Shown in pieces: positions 9,337-17,061 of a DNA stretch of 36,786 nucleotides (position 1 is its first letter; each line of letters begins with the position of its first letter). The DNA lies in NCBI GenBank assembly GCA_964558295.1, contig CAZLDQ010000027.1:1-36786 (forward strand), in the 5' to 3' direction. Made by a program: the position numbers and the translations under genes. Below the pieces are notes generated by a model that saw nothing but the letters and a program-made list of their open reading frames with translations, did not search any database and was not told the origin of the DNA. The DNA comes from JBDKTH01 sp964558295 (lineage in GTDB: Bacteria; Planctomycetota; Planctomycetia; Pirellulales; Thermoguttaceae).

Positions 9337-9351
9337 AACCGGTTTCCGGTT
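9337..9351. promoter_or_regulatory. Palindrome in the divergent PLP-enzyme/pduS region
   Basis: AACCGG (9337-9342), three bases TTT, then CCGGTT (9346-9351): perfect 6-bp arms. It sits between the divergent starts at 9207 and 9490 and upstream of the pduS promoter, so a shared operator is possible. This is inference from position and symmetry alone. Confidence 0.3.
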
Positions 9352-9426
9352 CCTTGGGAGTGTTTTTTGCGCCTCCAAAGTGGGGTGCGGGCCTCGTCTC
9401 GTTAAATTCATTATCATCCGGATCTC

Positions 9427-9456
9427 TTGGCCCCCCACGATAGGTCAGGCTATACT
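9427..9456 (+). promoter_or_regulatory. Sigma-70-like promoter of pduST
   Basis: TTGGCC (9427-9432, four of six to the -35 consensus), an 18-bp spacer, and TATACT (9451-9456, five of six to the -10 consensus). It ends 33 bp before the pduS start codon, a normal distance. Confidence 0.45.
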
Positions 9457-9489
9457 ATCAGGATTCAATGGTTCTGCCCTGAGGATCTC

Positions 9490-10821
9490 ATGACGAAGAT
9501 TGCACTTGATGCGGTGGCCTCGGCGGGTGTGGTGGGCGCCGGCGGGGCTGGGTTCCCCACGCATGTGAAACTGGCCGGCAAGGCCGATACCGTGGTCATC
9601 AACGCGGCCGAATGTGAACCGCTGCTGCATAAGGACAAAGAAGTCCTCCGCCAGTATGCCGACGTTGTGCTGGAAGGTCTGACTGCGGGGATGGAGTTGG
9701 TCGGGGCCCAACGGGGCGTCATTGGCATCAAGGGAAAATATCACGACGTTATCGAGCAGCTTGAGCCCCGACTCCCCCAGGGAGTCGAGATCTGCCCCTT
9801 GCGGGACGCCTATCCCGCTGGCGACGAATTCATCCTTGTTTACGACGTGTTAGGCCGCGTCATTCCGCCGGGCGGAATTCCCCTGAACGTGGGCGCGGTG
9901 GTAATGAACGTTGAGACCGCGATGAATGTGGCCCTTGCGCCCCATCGTCCAGTGACGGAGAAGTATCTGACCGTTGCCGGGGCCGTGGCTCAGCCGATTA
10001 CCTTACGGGTCCCCCTTGGCGTGACGCTCGCCCAGTGCGTTGCGGCCGCCGGCGGCCCAACAATCGCCGACCCGAACTATATCGTCGGTGGGGTCATGAT
10101 GGGCTATCTCGAAGACAACCACGATGCGCTGGTCGACAAGACCACCGGCGGCATCATCCTGCTCCCCGCCGATGATGGCGGCGTGCGCCGGCGCCGTCGG
10201 GACTGGACCGAGATCGCTCGCATCGGCCGCAGCGCGTGCGACCAGTGCAGCTTCTGCACGGAACTATGCCCGCGCTGGCTCCTTGGCCATCCGATCGAGC
10301 CGCATCGGGCGATGCGCAGCCTCGGCTTCAATCTCGTTGGCGAGGCCAATGTTCTGGGCACGTCTTTCTGCTGCGAGTGCAACTTGTGCAGCCTCTACTC
10401 GTGCCCAGAAGACCTGGATCCCCGTAACGTTTGCGTACAGAACAAACGTCGCCTAGCCGCCGAGAAGAAACGTTGGGAGAATCCCCCCTTCAATCCCCGT
10501 CGCGCCGAACTGCACATGGCAAACCGCAAGGCGCCGATGAAACGTCTGTTCCAGAAACTCGGGCTCACCCAGTTTCGCAACGAAGGCCCCCTCAACGATG
10601 AGATCCTTGTTGCAGAAAAGGTGGGGATTAAGCTCAAACAGCACATCGGCGCGCCGTGCGAGCCGGCGGTAAACGTAGGAGACCGAGTGACCAAGGGTCA
10701 GGTGCTCGGGCGTCCGCCCATCGCCAACGGCAAGCCTGCCCTAGGCTGTCCGGTCCACGCCTCGATCGACGGCACCGTAACTGCCATCACCAACGGCGTC
10801 ATTTGGATCGAACACCGTTGA
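9490..10821 (+). CDS. pduS: PduS-like flavin/iron-sulfur reductase (RnfC/NqrF-related, SLBB domain)
   Basis: A 443-residue protein matching the PduS layout. An N-terminal glycine-rich loop (GVVGAGGAGFPTH, residues 13-25) marks the RnfC-type FMN/NADH-binding domain, followed by an SLBB-like region (about 160-225). Two [4Fe-4S] motifs follow: C250-x2-C253-x2-C256-x3-C260-P and C294-x2-C297-x2-C300-x4-C305-P. The C-terminus (about 370-443) resembles the barrel-sandwich tail of RnfC. In known systems PduS is a cobalamin reductase that recycles B12 for diol dehydratase inside a microcompartment and is thought to pass electrons through PduT. The ATG at 9490 has GAGGA 5 bases upstream. It is followed 52 bp later by pduT. 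No diol dehydratase, aldehyde dehydrogenase or other BMC gene is nearby, so its real redox partner is unknown. Confidence 0.85.
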   Translation: MTKIALDAVASAGVVGAGGAGFPTHVKLAGKADTVVINAAECEPLLHKDKEVLRQYADVVLEGLTAGMELVGAQRGVIGIKGKYHDVIEQLEPRLPQGVEICPLRDAYPAGDEFILVYDVLGRVIPPGGIPLNVGAVVMNVETAMNVALAPHRPVTEKYLTVAGAVAQPITLRVPLGVTLAQCVAAAGGPTIADPNYIVGGVMMGYLEDNHDALVDKTTGGIILLPADDGGVRRRRRDWTEIARIGRSACDQCSFCTELCPRWLLGHPIEPHRAMRSLGFNLVGEANVLGTSFCCECNLCSLYSCPEDLDPRNVCVQNKRRLAAEKKRWENPPFNPRRAELHMANRKAPMKRLFQKLGLTQFRNEGPLNDEILVAEKVGIKLKQHIGAPCEPAVNVGDRVTKGQVLGRPPIANGKPALGCPVHASIDGTVTAITNGVIWIEHR

Positions 10822-10873
10822 GCACTCTGTCCCAGCCATTGACCTTCATCTAGCCAACTCCAGCCACACCACT

Positions 10874-11434
10874 ATGGCCAACCTAAAATCCATCGGCGCA
10901 ATCGAACTCTCAAGCATTGGCATCGGCTATCAGATCGAAGATGAAATGCTCAAAGCCGCCTCGGTCGATCTGCTCATCGCGCGCTCGATTTGCTCCGGAA
11001 AATACCTGATCGTTATCGGCGGTTCGGTGAGCGACGTTGAAGCGGCCGTCCAGACCGGTTTGGCCGCCGCCGGCGAAGCGATCATCGATCATCTGATCAT
11101 CCCCAACGTTCACGAGTCGGTTTTTCCGGCCCTGGGCCAGTCGATTACTCTGAACGGCGACCACGACGGGGCCTTGGGGGTCTTGGAAACCTTCAGTGGC
11201 ACCAGTGTCCTGGCTGCCGCCGATGCCGCTGCCAAGGCTGCTCGCGTGACGTTGTTCCGGATTCACGTGGCCATGGCGATGGGGGGAAAGGGGCTTTGCC
11301 TGATGACCGGAAGCGTAGCCGACGTCCGGGCAGGCATGCAAGCGGCTGCCGACGTAGCTCGCCAACGGGGACTGCTGGTGTCCGAAGTGGTGATTCCCCG
11401 TCCAAGCCGGGAGTTGTTCGCCGACTATCTCTGA
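10874..11434 (+). CDS. pduT: PduT-like Fe-S BMC shell protein (tandem BMC domain, BMC-T)
   Basis: A 186-residue protein made of two BMC domains (about residues 5-90 and 97-182), which assemble as pseudohexameric trimers in microcompartment shells. It matches PduT closely in layout: IGAIELSSIGIGY at the start, ARSICSGKYL with Cys40 at the place where PduT carries the cysteine that holds a [4Fe-4S] cluster on the trimer axis, and the ending SEVVIPRP. PduT is believed to conduct electrons across the shell to or from PduS. The start codon lacks a clear ribosome binding site, so translation may depend on the upstream gene 52 bp away. No pentamer (BMC-P) or single-domain BMC-H gene is in the window, so this shell protein must join others encoded elsewhere or act apart from a classical compartment. 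Confidence 0.87.
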   Translation: MANLKSIGAIELSSIGIGYQIEDEMLKAASVDLLIARSICSGKYLIVIGGSVSDVEAAVQTGLAAAGEAIIDHLIIPNVHESVFPALGQSITLNGDHDGALGVLETFSGTSVLAAADAAAKAARVTLFRIHVAMAMGGKGLCLMTGSVADVRAGMQAAADVARQRGLLVSEVVIPRPSRELFADYL

Positions 11435-11732
11435 GAGACCGCCCCTTTAACCGAATTGTGTGAACAAAATTCGCTTGCAATTGGGCCAGCCGATCCGCTA
11501 GGTTTAAGCGTGGCCGCTCCACGCGTTGCCGTTTCGTTGTCTGAAAATTCGTCGTGTTTCACTGCGATGTGGAGACCAGCAAGGGCCTGTCAGCCACCCC
11601 CGAGAGAAGGGTTCCGCTGCGTCTTTCTGGGACTGTTGACGAAAAGGCAACCTGCCACGCGCGATGTCATCGATGGTGTCGAGTAAAACCCAAAAGGGAG
11701 TCTACCCTCGATCCATTCCACAGCGGGGGGAA
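11435..11732. other. Non-coding leader region before the YTV gene
   Basis: About 300 bp with no convincing coding sequence on either strand and no recognisable RNA. It separates pduT from the YTV promoter. No strong terminator hairpin was found after pduT. Confidence 0.4.
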
Positions 11733-11770
11733 TTGACCACACTGCCAGCATACGTTATCTGTAGCGCTAC
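11733..11770 (+). promoter_or_regulatory. Sigma-70-like promoter with overlapping palindrome, YTV gene
   Basis: TTGACC (11733-11738, five of six), a 17-bp spacer, and TATCTG (11756-11761). The perfect 10-bp palindrome GTAGCGCTAC (11761-11770) begins at the last base of the -10 and covers the expected transcription start, where a repressor could act. A second short inverted repeat (GTCTG 11772-11776, CAGAC 11786-11790) follows in the leader. Confidence 0.45.
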
Positions 11771-11821
11771 TGTCTGCGTCGGACTCAGACCTGAGAATGA
11801 CTTCTTTGAAGGAGGCACACG

Positions 11822-12847
11822 ATGCGAAGACTGCTTGGATTGGCGATGATAGCCGTCGTTGTGCTGGCGGGGATGGCAAACATAGCCAACGCTGGCTATT
11901 GCGGAGCCGGCCGGTACCACTGTCTGAAACGGGTTTGCGGCAGCCCAACTGGCTGCACCGGCACCCAACAGTGTTACACGGTGATGAAGACCTGTCGGGA
12001 GATCGTCTACGAGACGCAGCAAATCCCCTGCGTCAAGACATGCTACCGGCCGGTTTGCGAGACGAAGCTGGTCACCTGTACCCGGTACGTTCCCGAGACG
12101 CACTACCGGCCGTGTAGCTACACGACTTGGCGCCCGGTTTACGAGACGGTCATGCGTACCGTGACGAGCACGGTTTGCCGACCCGTCTGGGAAACTCGGA
12201 CCCGGCAGGTCTGCAACACGGTTTGGCGACCTGTCTATGAAACCTACGAGCGGGAAGTCCGCTATACGGTCTGTCGCCCGGAGAAGTATCTCCAGACTGT
12301 GCAAGTGTGCAGCGGCCATTGGGAAACCCAAGTGACGGAAACCGCTCCACCGCCTTGTGCTCCCGCTGCGTGCGCACCGACCACCTGTGCCCCGGCCACC
12401 TGCGCCCCGGTTCACTGCTGCCGCCGGGTTTGGGTTCCCGAGATTCTCGAAAAGCAGGTGGAATGCGTCCGATACGTGCCTGAGGTCTGCGTGAAACGTG
12501 TTCCGTATACGGTCTGTCGCATGGTGCCCGAAGTGCAGACTCGACTTTGCACCTATCAGGTCTGTCGTATGGTGCCTGAGCAGATGACCCGCCAAGTGCC
12601 GTTCACGGTGTGCCGGAGGGTGCCGGAGGTTTGTACAAAGATGGTCCCTTACACCGTCTGCCGGCCGGAAGTTTACCAGAAGCCGGTTACCTGCGTGCGT
12701 CACGTGCCGTACGAAGTGCCTTACACGGTTACCCGCTGCGTGCCGCGGGTGGTGTGCAAGCAGGTTCCGGTTACCGTCTGCTGCCCCGTCCCCTGTTGTG
12801 CTCCGCCACCGGTCTGTGCTCCACCGGTCTGTGGATGTGCGAAGTAG
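11822..12847 (+). CDS. Secreted cysteine-rich YTV-type cell-wall protein
   Basis: A 341-residue protein with a signal peptide (residues 1-24, ending in NANA|G) and a very high cysteine content. Most of the mature chain is 16-residue units rich in Arg, Val, Pro, Tyr and Cys, ending in TVC or YTVC (blocks at 104-151 and 217-280). Between them lies a C-A-P-x-x run (179-196). The C-terminus is again Cys/Pro-rich (CCAPPPVCAPPVCGCAK). YTV-domain proteins were described from Rhodopirellula baltica as disulfide-linked cell-wall components; assignment here rests on that resemblance. The ATG has an excellent AAGGAGG 7 bases upstream, matching high expression. It is a single gene with its own promoter and a downstream hairpin. 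Structural role in the envelope is inferred; no enzyme domain is visible. Confidence 0.85.
   Translation: MRRLLGLAMIAVVVLAGMANIANAGYCGAGRYHCLKRVCGSPTGCTGTQQCYTVMKTCREIVYETQQIPCVKTCYRPVCETKLVTCTRYVPETHYRPCSYTTWRPVYETVMRTVTSTVCRPVWETRTRQVCNTVWRPVYETYEREVRYTVCRPEKYLQTVQVCSGHWETQVTETAPPPCAPAACAPTTCAPATCAPVHCCRRVWVPEILEKQVECVRYVPEVCVKRVPYTVCRMVPEVQTRLCTYQVCRMVPEQMTRQVPFTVCRRVPEVCTKMVPYTVCRPEVYQKPVTCVRHVPYEVPYTVTRCVPRVVCKQVPVTVCCPVPCCAPPPVCAPPVCGCAK
12131..12274 (+). repeat. Three tandem 48-bp units in the YTV gene (block A)
   Basis: Encodes residues 104-151 as three 16-residue units of the form R-P-V-[YW]-E-T-x4-V-x2-T-V-[CW]. The next unit starts RPEKY but then diverges. Units differ at many codons, so this is an old repeat rather than a recent expansion. 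Confidence 0.8.
12470..12661 (+). repeat. Four tandem 48-bp units in the YTV gene (block B)
   Basis: Encodes residues 217-280 as four 16-residue units of the form R-x-V-P-E-x2-[TV]-[KR]-x-[VC]-[PT]-[YF]-x-V-C. The next segment starts RPEV, echoing the RPEKY that closes block A, which suggests the two blocks arose by duplication of a whole segment. Confidence 0.8.
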
Positions 12848-12897
12848 GACGAGAAGACTGCGGAAGGATCTGCTGCGACCATTCCGTTTTGGTAAAA

Positions 12898-12930
12898 AGG
12901 GCGACTTGGCCGTTCAAGCTGAGTCGCCCT
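12898..12930. terminator. Hairpin between YTV gene and typA
   Basis: AGGGCGACT (12898-12906) pairs with AGTCGCCCT (12922-12930). On the plus strand a TGTGTATTT stretch follows; on the minus strand the hairpin is followed by TTTTT, so it could stop transcription in both directions. It lies about 50 bp after the YTV stop codon. Confidence 0.6.
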
Positions 12931-13049
12931 GTGTATTTGGGAGGGGACAATGCCCATCGTTCCTTGGCCTTTTTGGGTCTACCCCCTCGAACCTGTCGAA
13001 TGGTACAATATTTGTTTTCTCTTCGGGACCTGAGCCAATCTAGTATTTC

Positions 13050-14873
13050 ATGCGACGTAACGATATCCGCAACATTGCCATCATTGCCCACGTCGACCAC
13101 GGCAAAACTACGTTGGTTGACTGTCTCTTGCGTCAAAGCGGCGAATTCCGCGCGAGCCAGTTGGTTGGGGAGCGCATTCTCGACTCGAACGAGCTCGAAC
13201 GGGAACGTGGCATCACGATTTTGGCCAAGAATATCTCCCTACCCTACCGAGGGGTTAAGATTAACCTGATCGACACACCAGGCCACGCTGATTTTGGGGG
13301 GGAGGTGGAACGCGTTTTGCGCATGGCTGATGGGGCCCTGGTGCTCGTCGATGCGGCCGAGGGCCCCATGCCCCAGACGAGGTTCGTGCTTTCCAAGGCC
13401 CTCGAATGCGGTTTGCAGCCGATCGTGGTGGTCAACAAGATTGATCGCCAGGACGCCCGGGCTCACGAGGTGCTCAACGAGACGTTCGAACTGTTCCTCC
13501 AGTTGGGGGCTGACGAGCACCTGACCGATTTTCCCCATATCTTCTCCAGTTCTCGCGAAGGCTACGCCACCGACGACCCGGACAAACGTGGCGACTCGAT
13601 GCGTCCGTTGCTGGACATGGTGCTCCAGTACATTCCCGGACCCGAGATCGACCCCACCGCGCCACTTCAGATGTTGGTAACCACGCTCGACTGGTCCGAC
13701 TATGTTGGTCGGATTGCCATTGGCCGCATTCTCTCGGGCAAGATCGTCGAGGGGCAGCAGGTGGCGCTGATGCAAGCTAACGGCATGACCCAGTCCAAGG
13801 TCACTGGCGTCTTCCTCTTCGACAAGCTCGGGCGAACCGAGGTTCAAGAGGCCACGGCCGGTGATGTGGCCGCGATTGTTGGTCTGGAAACGGTGTCGAT
13901 TGGCGACACAATCTGCGATCTCCAAAGCCCGCGGGCTCTTCCTCGCGTGGAAGTCGATCCGCCGACCCTGGAGATGGTCTTCGGTGTGAATACCTCGCCT
14001 CTGGCCGGCCGGGAGGGAAAGTATCTCACCAGCCGCCATATCCGTGCTCGATTGGCCCGCGAGTTAGAAAAGAATGTGGCGATGCGCGTGACCGAGGAAG
14101 GCCCTGAAACGTTTCGCGTGGCCGGTCGCGGTCTTCTCCACCTGTCGGTGTTGATCGAAACGATGCGCCGCGAGGGCTACGAATTGTCCATCGGCAAGCC
14201 CCGGGTGATCCTCCGTGAGCAGAACGGGGTGCTTGAGGAACCGTTTGAGTCGCTGGTCGTCGAGGTTCCGCCCGACCGGGTGGGACCGGTCATGGAACTC
14301 GTCGGAGCCCGGCGCGGGCAGTTGAGTGAAATGAGCACTCACGACAACTACACCTACCTGGTCTTCTCCATTCCCGCCCGTGGATTGATCGGCCTTCGAA
14401 CCAAGTTGCTCAACTCGACCCAAGGCACGGCGATCATGCACCACCGTTTCGATTGCTATCGGCCGATGGAAGGCGAAGTCCCCAGCCGGCCCAACGGGGT
14501 CTTGGTGTCGATGGTGGCCGGCCGGGTTGTGGCGTATGCTCTCGACGGTCTTCAAGAACGGGCCGACATGTTTGTGTCCCCGGGCGACGAAGTCTACGAA
14601 GGGATGATCGTCGGCGAGAACAGCCGCAGCGGTGACATGTCGGTCAACCCAACCAAGGAGAAGAAACTGACCAACATACGCGCCGCCGGCAGCGATCCGA
14701 ACATCCTGCTGCGGCCGCCTCGACTCCTCACATTGGAAGCCGCACTGGAGTACATTGAAGAGGATGAACTGGTCGAAGTCACTCCCAGCAAAATCCGCTT
14801 GCGCAAAATAGTCCTCAGCGACATCGACCGCCGCCGGGAAGCCCGTCGCCAAGCCAAAGCCGGGCAGGTCTGA
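13050..14873 (+). CDS. typA: Ribosome-associated translational GTPase TypA/BipA
   Basis: A 607-residue translational GTPase of full family length. G-motifs are intact: AHVDHGKTT (13-21), the switch I threonine in RERGITI, DTPGH (75-79) and NKID (129-132). Domain order is G domain, beta-barrel domain II, two EF-G-like alpha/beta domains (III and V), and the BipA-specific C-terminal domain (about 480-607, with NPTKEKKLTNIRAAGSD). TypA acts on the 70S/50S ribosome in subunit assembly and stress adaptation. No good ribosome binding site precedes the ATG; a lone TACAAT at 13004-13009 could be its -10. It is a single gene, convergent with ftsH. Confidence 0.96.
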   Translation: MRRNDIRNIAIIAHVDHGKTTLVDCLLRQSGEFRASQLVGERILDSNELERERGITILAKNISLPYRGVKINLIDTPGHADFGGEVERVLRMADGALVLVDAAEGPMPQTRFVLSKALECGLQPIVVVNKIDRQDARAHEVLNETFELFLQLGADEHLTDFPHIFSSSREGYATDDPDKRGDSMRPLLDMVLQYIPGPEIDPTAPLQMLVTTLDWSDYVGRIAIGRILSGKIVEGQQVALMQANGMTQSKVTGVFLFDKLGRTEVQEATAGDVAAIVGLETVSIGDTICDLQSPRALPRVEVDPPTLEMVFGVNTSPLAGREGKYLTSRHIRARLARELEKNVAMRVTEEGPETFRVAGRGLLHLSVLIETMRREGYELSIGKPRVILREQNGVLEEPFESLVVEVPPDRVGPVMELVGARRGQLSEMSTHDNYTYLVFSIPARGLIGLRTKLLNSTQGTAIMHHRFDCYRPMEGEVPSRPNGVLVSMVAGRVVAYALDGLQERADMFVSPGDEVYEGMIVGENSRSGDMSVNPTKEKKLTNIRAAGSDPNILLRPPRLLTLEAALEYIEEDELVEVTPSKIRLRKIVLSDIDRRREARRQAKAGQV

Positions 14874-14914
14874 GCGAATCTCCAGGAACGACTCACCAAG
14901 CCAAACCGTTCAGT

Positions 14915-14932
14915 CGCGGCACTCGTGCCGCG
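14915..14932. terminator. GC-rich hairpin between convergent typA and ftsH
   Basis: CGCGGCA (14915-14921) and TGCCGCG (14926-14932) around CTCG. It lies in the 83-bp gap between the two stop codons. No U-run on either side, so it is a plausible shared terminator only by position. Confidence 0.4.
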
Positions 14933-14956
14933 CTGTCTGCGGCGGCTAGGGCACAT

Positions 14957-16957
14957 TCACACAGACTTGCCATCGCCCCGAGGGGTGGGGATCGAAATGT
15001 CGCCGTTCAGCGACGGGGCCACATCGACCGGCCGAGGCTCTTCCGCCCACCGGGGTTCATACGCGGAAGGACCGATCAACTCTTCGATCTGCCGTTCGTC
15101 GAGGACTTCCTCGCGTTCCAACGCCGTGGCCAAACGATCGAGCTTCTCGCGATGCTCGCTGAGTACCTGCTCCGCTTGTTCAGAGGCTGCACGGAGGATA
15201 CGCACGATTTCTTCGTCGATCACCTGTGCCGTATGCTCGCTGAACTCGCGGGGTTCAGCCATCTCCTTGCCCAAGAACGGATGGTGCTCACTGGCGCGGA
15301 ACGCTACAGGGCCGAGCCGTTCACTCATCCCCCAATGGGTCACCATGCGTCGAGCCAGGCTGGTGGCCTGCTTCAGGTCATCCTCGGCGCCAGCTGTGAA
15401 CTCATGGAACTGGAGCTTCTCGGCCGCCCGACCGGCCAGGAGGAAGGACAGCCGGGTGTGCAATTCGCTTTCGCTGATGTTGACCCGATCTTCTTCGGGG
15501 AGCAATTGGGTGGCACCCAACGCTCGGCCACGCGGGATGATGGTCACCTTATGGACCCGTTCGCCCCCTTTGACCAGCCACACCAACAGCACATGCCCCG
15601 CCTCGTGATAGGCGGTCATGAGCTTCTCCTTGCCCGTGAGGACTTCCTCTCGTTTGGCGCCCATAAGCACCTTATCGCGGGCATATTCGAAATCGCTCAT
15701 GTCGACGGCGTCTTTGCCGCCGCGGGTGGCCCAAAGCGCTGCCTCATTGACCACATTGCGAATATCGGCTCCGGTTAGCCCCACCGTGCCGGCGGCCAAC
15801 CGCTCCAGGTCAACATCGTCCGCCAAAGGCACATTCCGACAGTGAACCTTGAAGATCGCCAGCCGTCCCTTGAGATTCGGCCGGTCCACCGTAATATGCC
15901 GATCAAAACGGCCGGGACGCAAGAGGGCCGGATCCAGCACATCAGGCCGGTTGGTAGCGGCCATGACGATCACGGATTCAGTCTGGGTGAACCCATCCAT
16001 CTCGCTGAGGATCTGGTTAAGCGTCTGCTCGCGTTCATCGTGCCCCCCCCCCAAACCGGCGCCACGGTGTCGGCCGACGGCATCGATCTCGTCAATGAAC
16101 AGGATCGAAGGCGCGTTTTCTTTGGCCGTTTGGAACATATCCCGCACGCGGCTAGCTCCAACGCCCACAAACATCTGGATGAATTCCGAGCCGCTGATGG
16201 AAAAGAACGGTACGCCCGCCTCGCCTGCCACGGCTCGGCCCAGTAACGTCTTGCCCGTTCCCGGGGGCCCCATCAGAAGCACGCCCTTGGGCACGCGGCC
16301 CCCCAGTCGCTGGAATTTTGCCGGGTCCTTGAGAAACTCGACGATTTCCTGCAACTCGTTCTTAACCCCTTCCAACCCGGCAACGTCATCGAAGGTAATC
16401 GGCTTGTCGCCCGACTCGTACCGCTTGGCAGGGCTTTTGCTGAATCCGCTCAGGAGCCCGCCGCCGAGCACCTGATCCCGTGTACGGCGGAACATGAACC
16501 AGATGCCGGCAAAAAGCAGCAGGGGGACCAGCAGGTAAAGCCCCACAATGATACTCGTGTTATCTGCCGGTTCGGTGGCTGAATAATTAGGCCCAAGCTT
16601 TTCAACCAGCAGACTGTCAAGCTCTCGATTTTCTAGGGCATTTGGGGGGAGGACCGTGGAAAACTCCTGTTGATACCGCGTCCCCTTGGTGCCATCGGGT
16701 TTCAGGGGCGGCTCGTTCTTGAACTTGCCCTGAACTGTCATCCCACGCACTTCCACCTTGGCGATGTTGTCCCGGGCTAGTTCCTGCCGGAACAGGCCAT
16801 AGGGGATCTCCGAACGCTGCGAAGGGCTGCCCTGGAAGAACAGGAAGCTGATGATCAAAATCAAAACCAGCAAAAGCCACACGGTTGACGTAGTCGTGCG
16901 CGGGCGCGGCGTTGTATTTCCCGAGGAGGGGGGGCCCCCAACAGGTCGATTCTCCAT
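14957..16957 (-). CDS. ftsH: ATP-dependent zinc metalloprotease FtsH
   Basis: A 666-residue membrane-anchored AAA+ protease that degrades membrane and regulatory proteins. Membrane helices at about 26-42 and 135-157 flank a periplasmic domain. AAA motifs are intact: Walker A GPPGTGKT (230-237), Walker B ILFIDEID (285-292), and an arginine-finger region RPGRFDR (347-353). The zinc site HEAGH is at 451-455, with the third ligand region in AGAEDDLKQAT. The tail has a coiled-coil-like helix. The frame is open 22 codons further upstream, but MENRPVGG at 16957 is the more typical start; only a weak purine stretch precedes it. It is 104 bp downstream of recQ on the same strand, with a palindrome between them. 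Confidence 0.95.
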   Translation of the reverse strand: MENRPVGGPPSSGNTTPRPRTTTSTVWLLLVLILIISFLFFQGSPSQRSEIPYGLFRQELARDNIAKVEVRGMTVQGKFKNEPPLKPDGTKGTRYQQEFSTVLPPNALENRELDSLLVEKLGPNYSATEPADNTSIIVGLYLLVPLLLFAGIWFMFRRTRDQVLGGGLLSGFSKSPAKRYESGDKPITFDDVAGLEGVKNELQEIVEFLKDPAKFQRLGGRVPKGVLLMGPPGTGKTLLGRAVAGEAGVPFFSISGSEFIQMFVGVGASRVRDMFQTAKENAPSILFIDEIDAVGRHRGAGLGGGHDEREQTLNQILSEMDGFTQTESVIVMAATNRPDVLDPALLRPGRFDRHITVDRPNLKGRLAIFKVHCRNVPLADDVDLERLAAGTVGLTGADIRNVVNEAALWATRGGKDAVDMSDFEYARDKVLMGAKREEVLTGKEKLMTAYHEAGHVLLVWLVKGGERVHKVTIIPRGRALGATQLLPEEDRVNISESELHTRLSFLLAGRAAEKLQFHEFTAGAEDDLKQATSLARRMVTHWGMSERLGPVAFRASEHHPFLGKEMAEPREFSEHTAQVIDEEIVRILRAASEQAEQVLSEHREKLDRLATALEREEVLDERQIEELIGPSAYEPRWAEEPRPVDVAPSLNGDISIPTPRGDGKSV

Positions 16958-17021
16958 CGGTGTCACTTCTTTCTGGCAATCATGAACTAAAAAGCTGATC
17001 CGATAAGCCTTTTCGGCCACC

Positions 17022-17036
17022 ACGGTATTCTACCGT
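17022..17036. promoter_or_regulatory. Palindrome between recQ and ftsH
   Basis: ACGGTA (17022-17027), TTC, then TACCGT (17031-17036). It lies 65 bp upstream of the ftsH start and 26 bp after the recQ stop. It could be an ftsH operator or a weak hairpin ending recQ mRNA; the sequence does not decide. Confidence 0.3.
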
Positions 17037-17061
17037 ATTACTGGGTGGTTTTCGACCGGGA

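Noticed and set aside
9490..11434. pduST as part of an Rnf complex
   Set aside because: No other rnf genes are near and the following BMC-T protein fits PduT, so PduS is the better reading.
11702..12703. Minus-strand open frame of 333 codons over the YTV gene
   Set aside because: The plus-strand frame has a signal peptide, strong ribosome binding site and regular repeats; the antisense frame is a by-product of repeat codon use.
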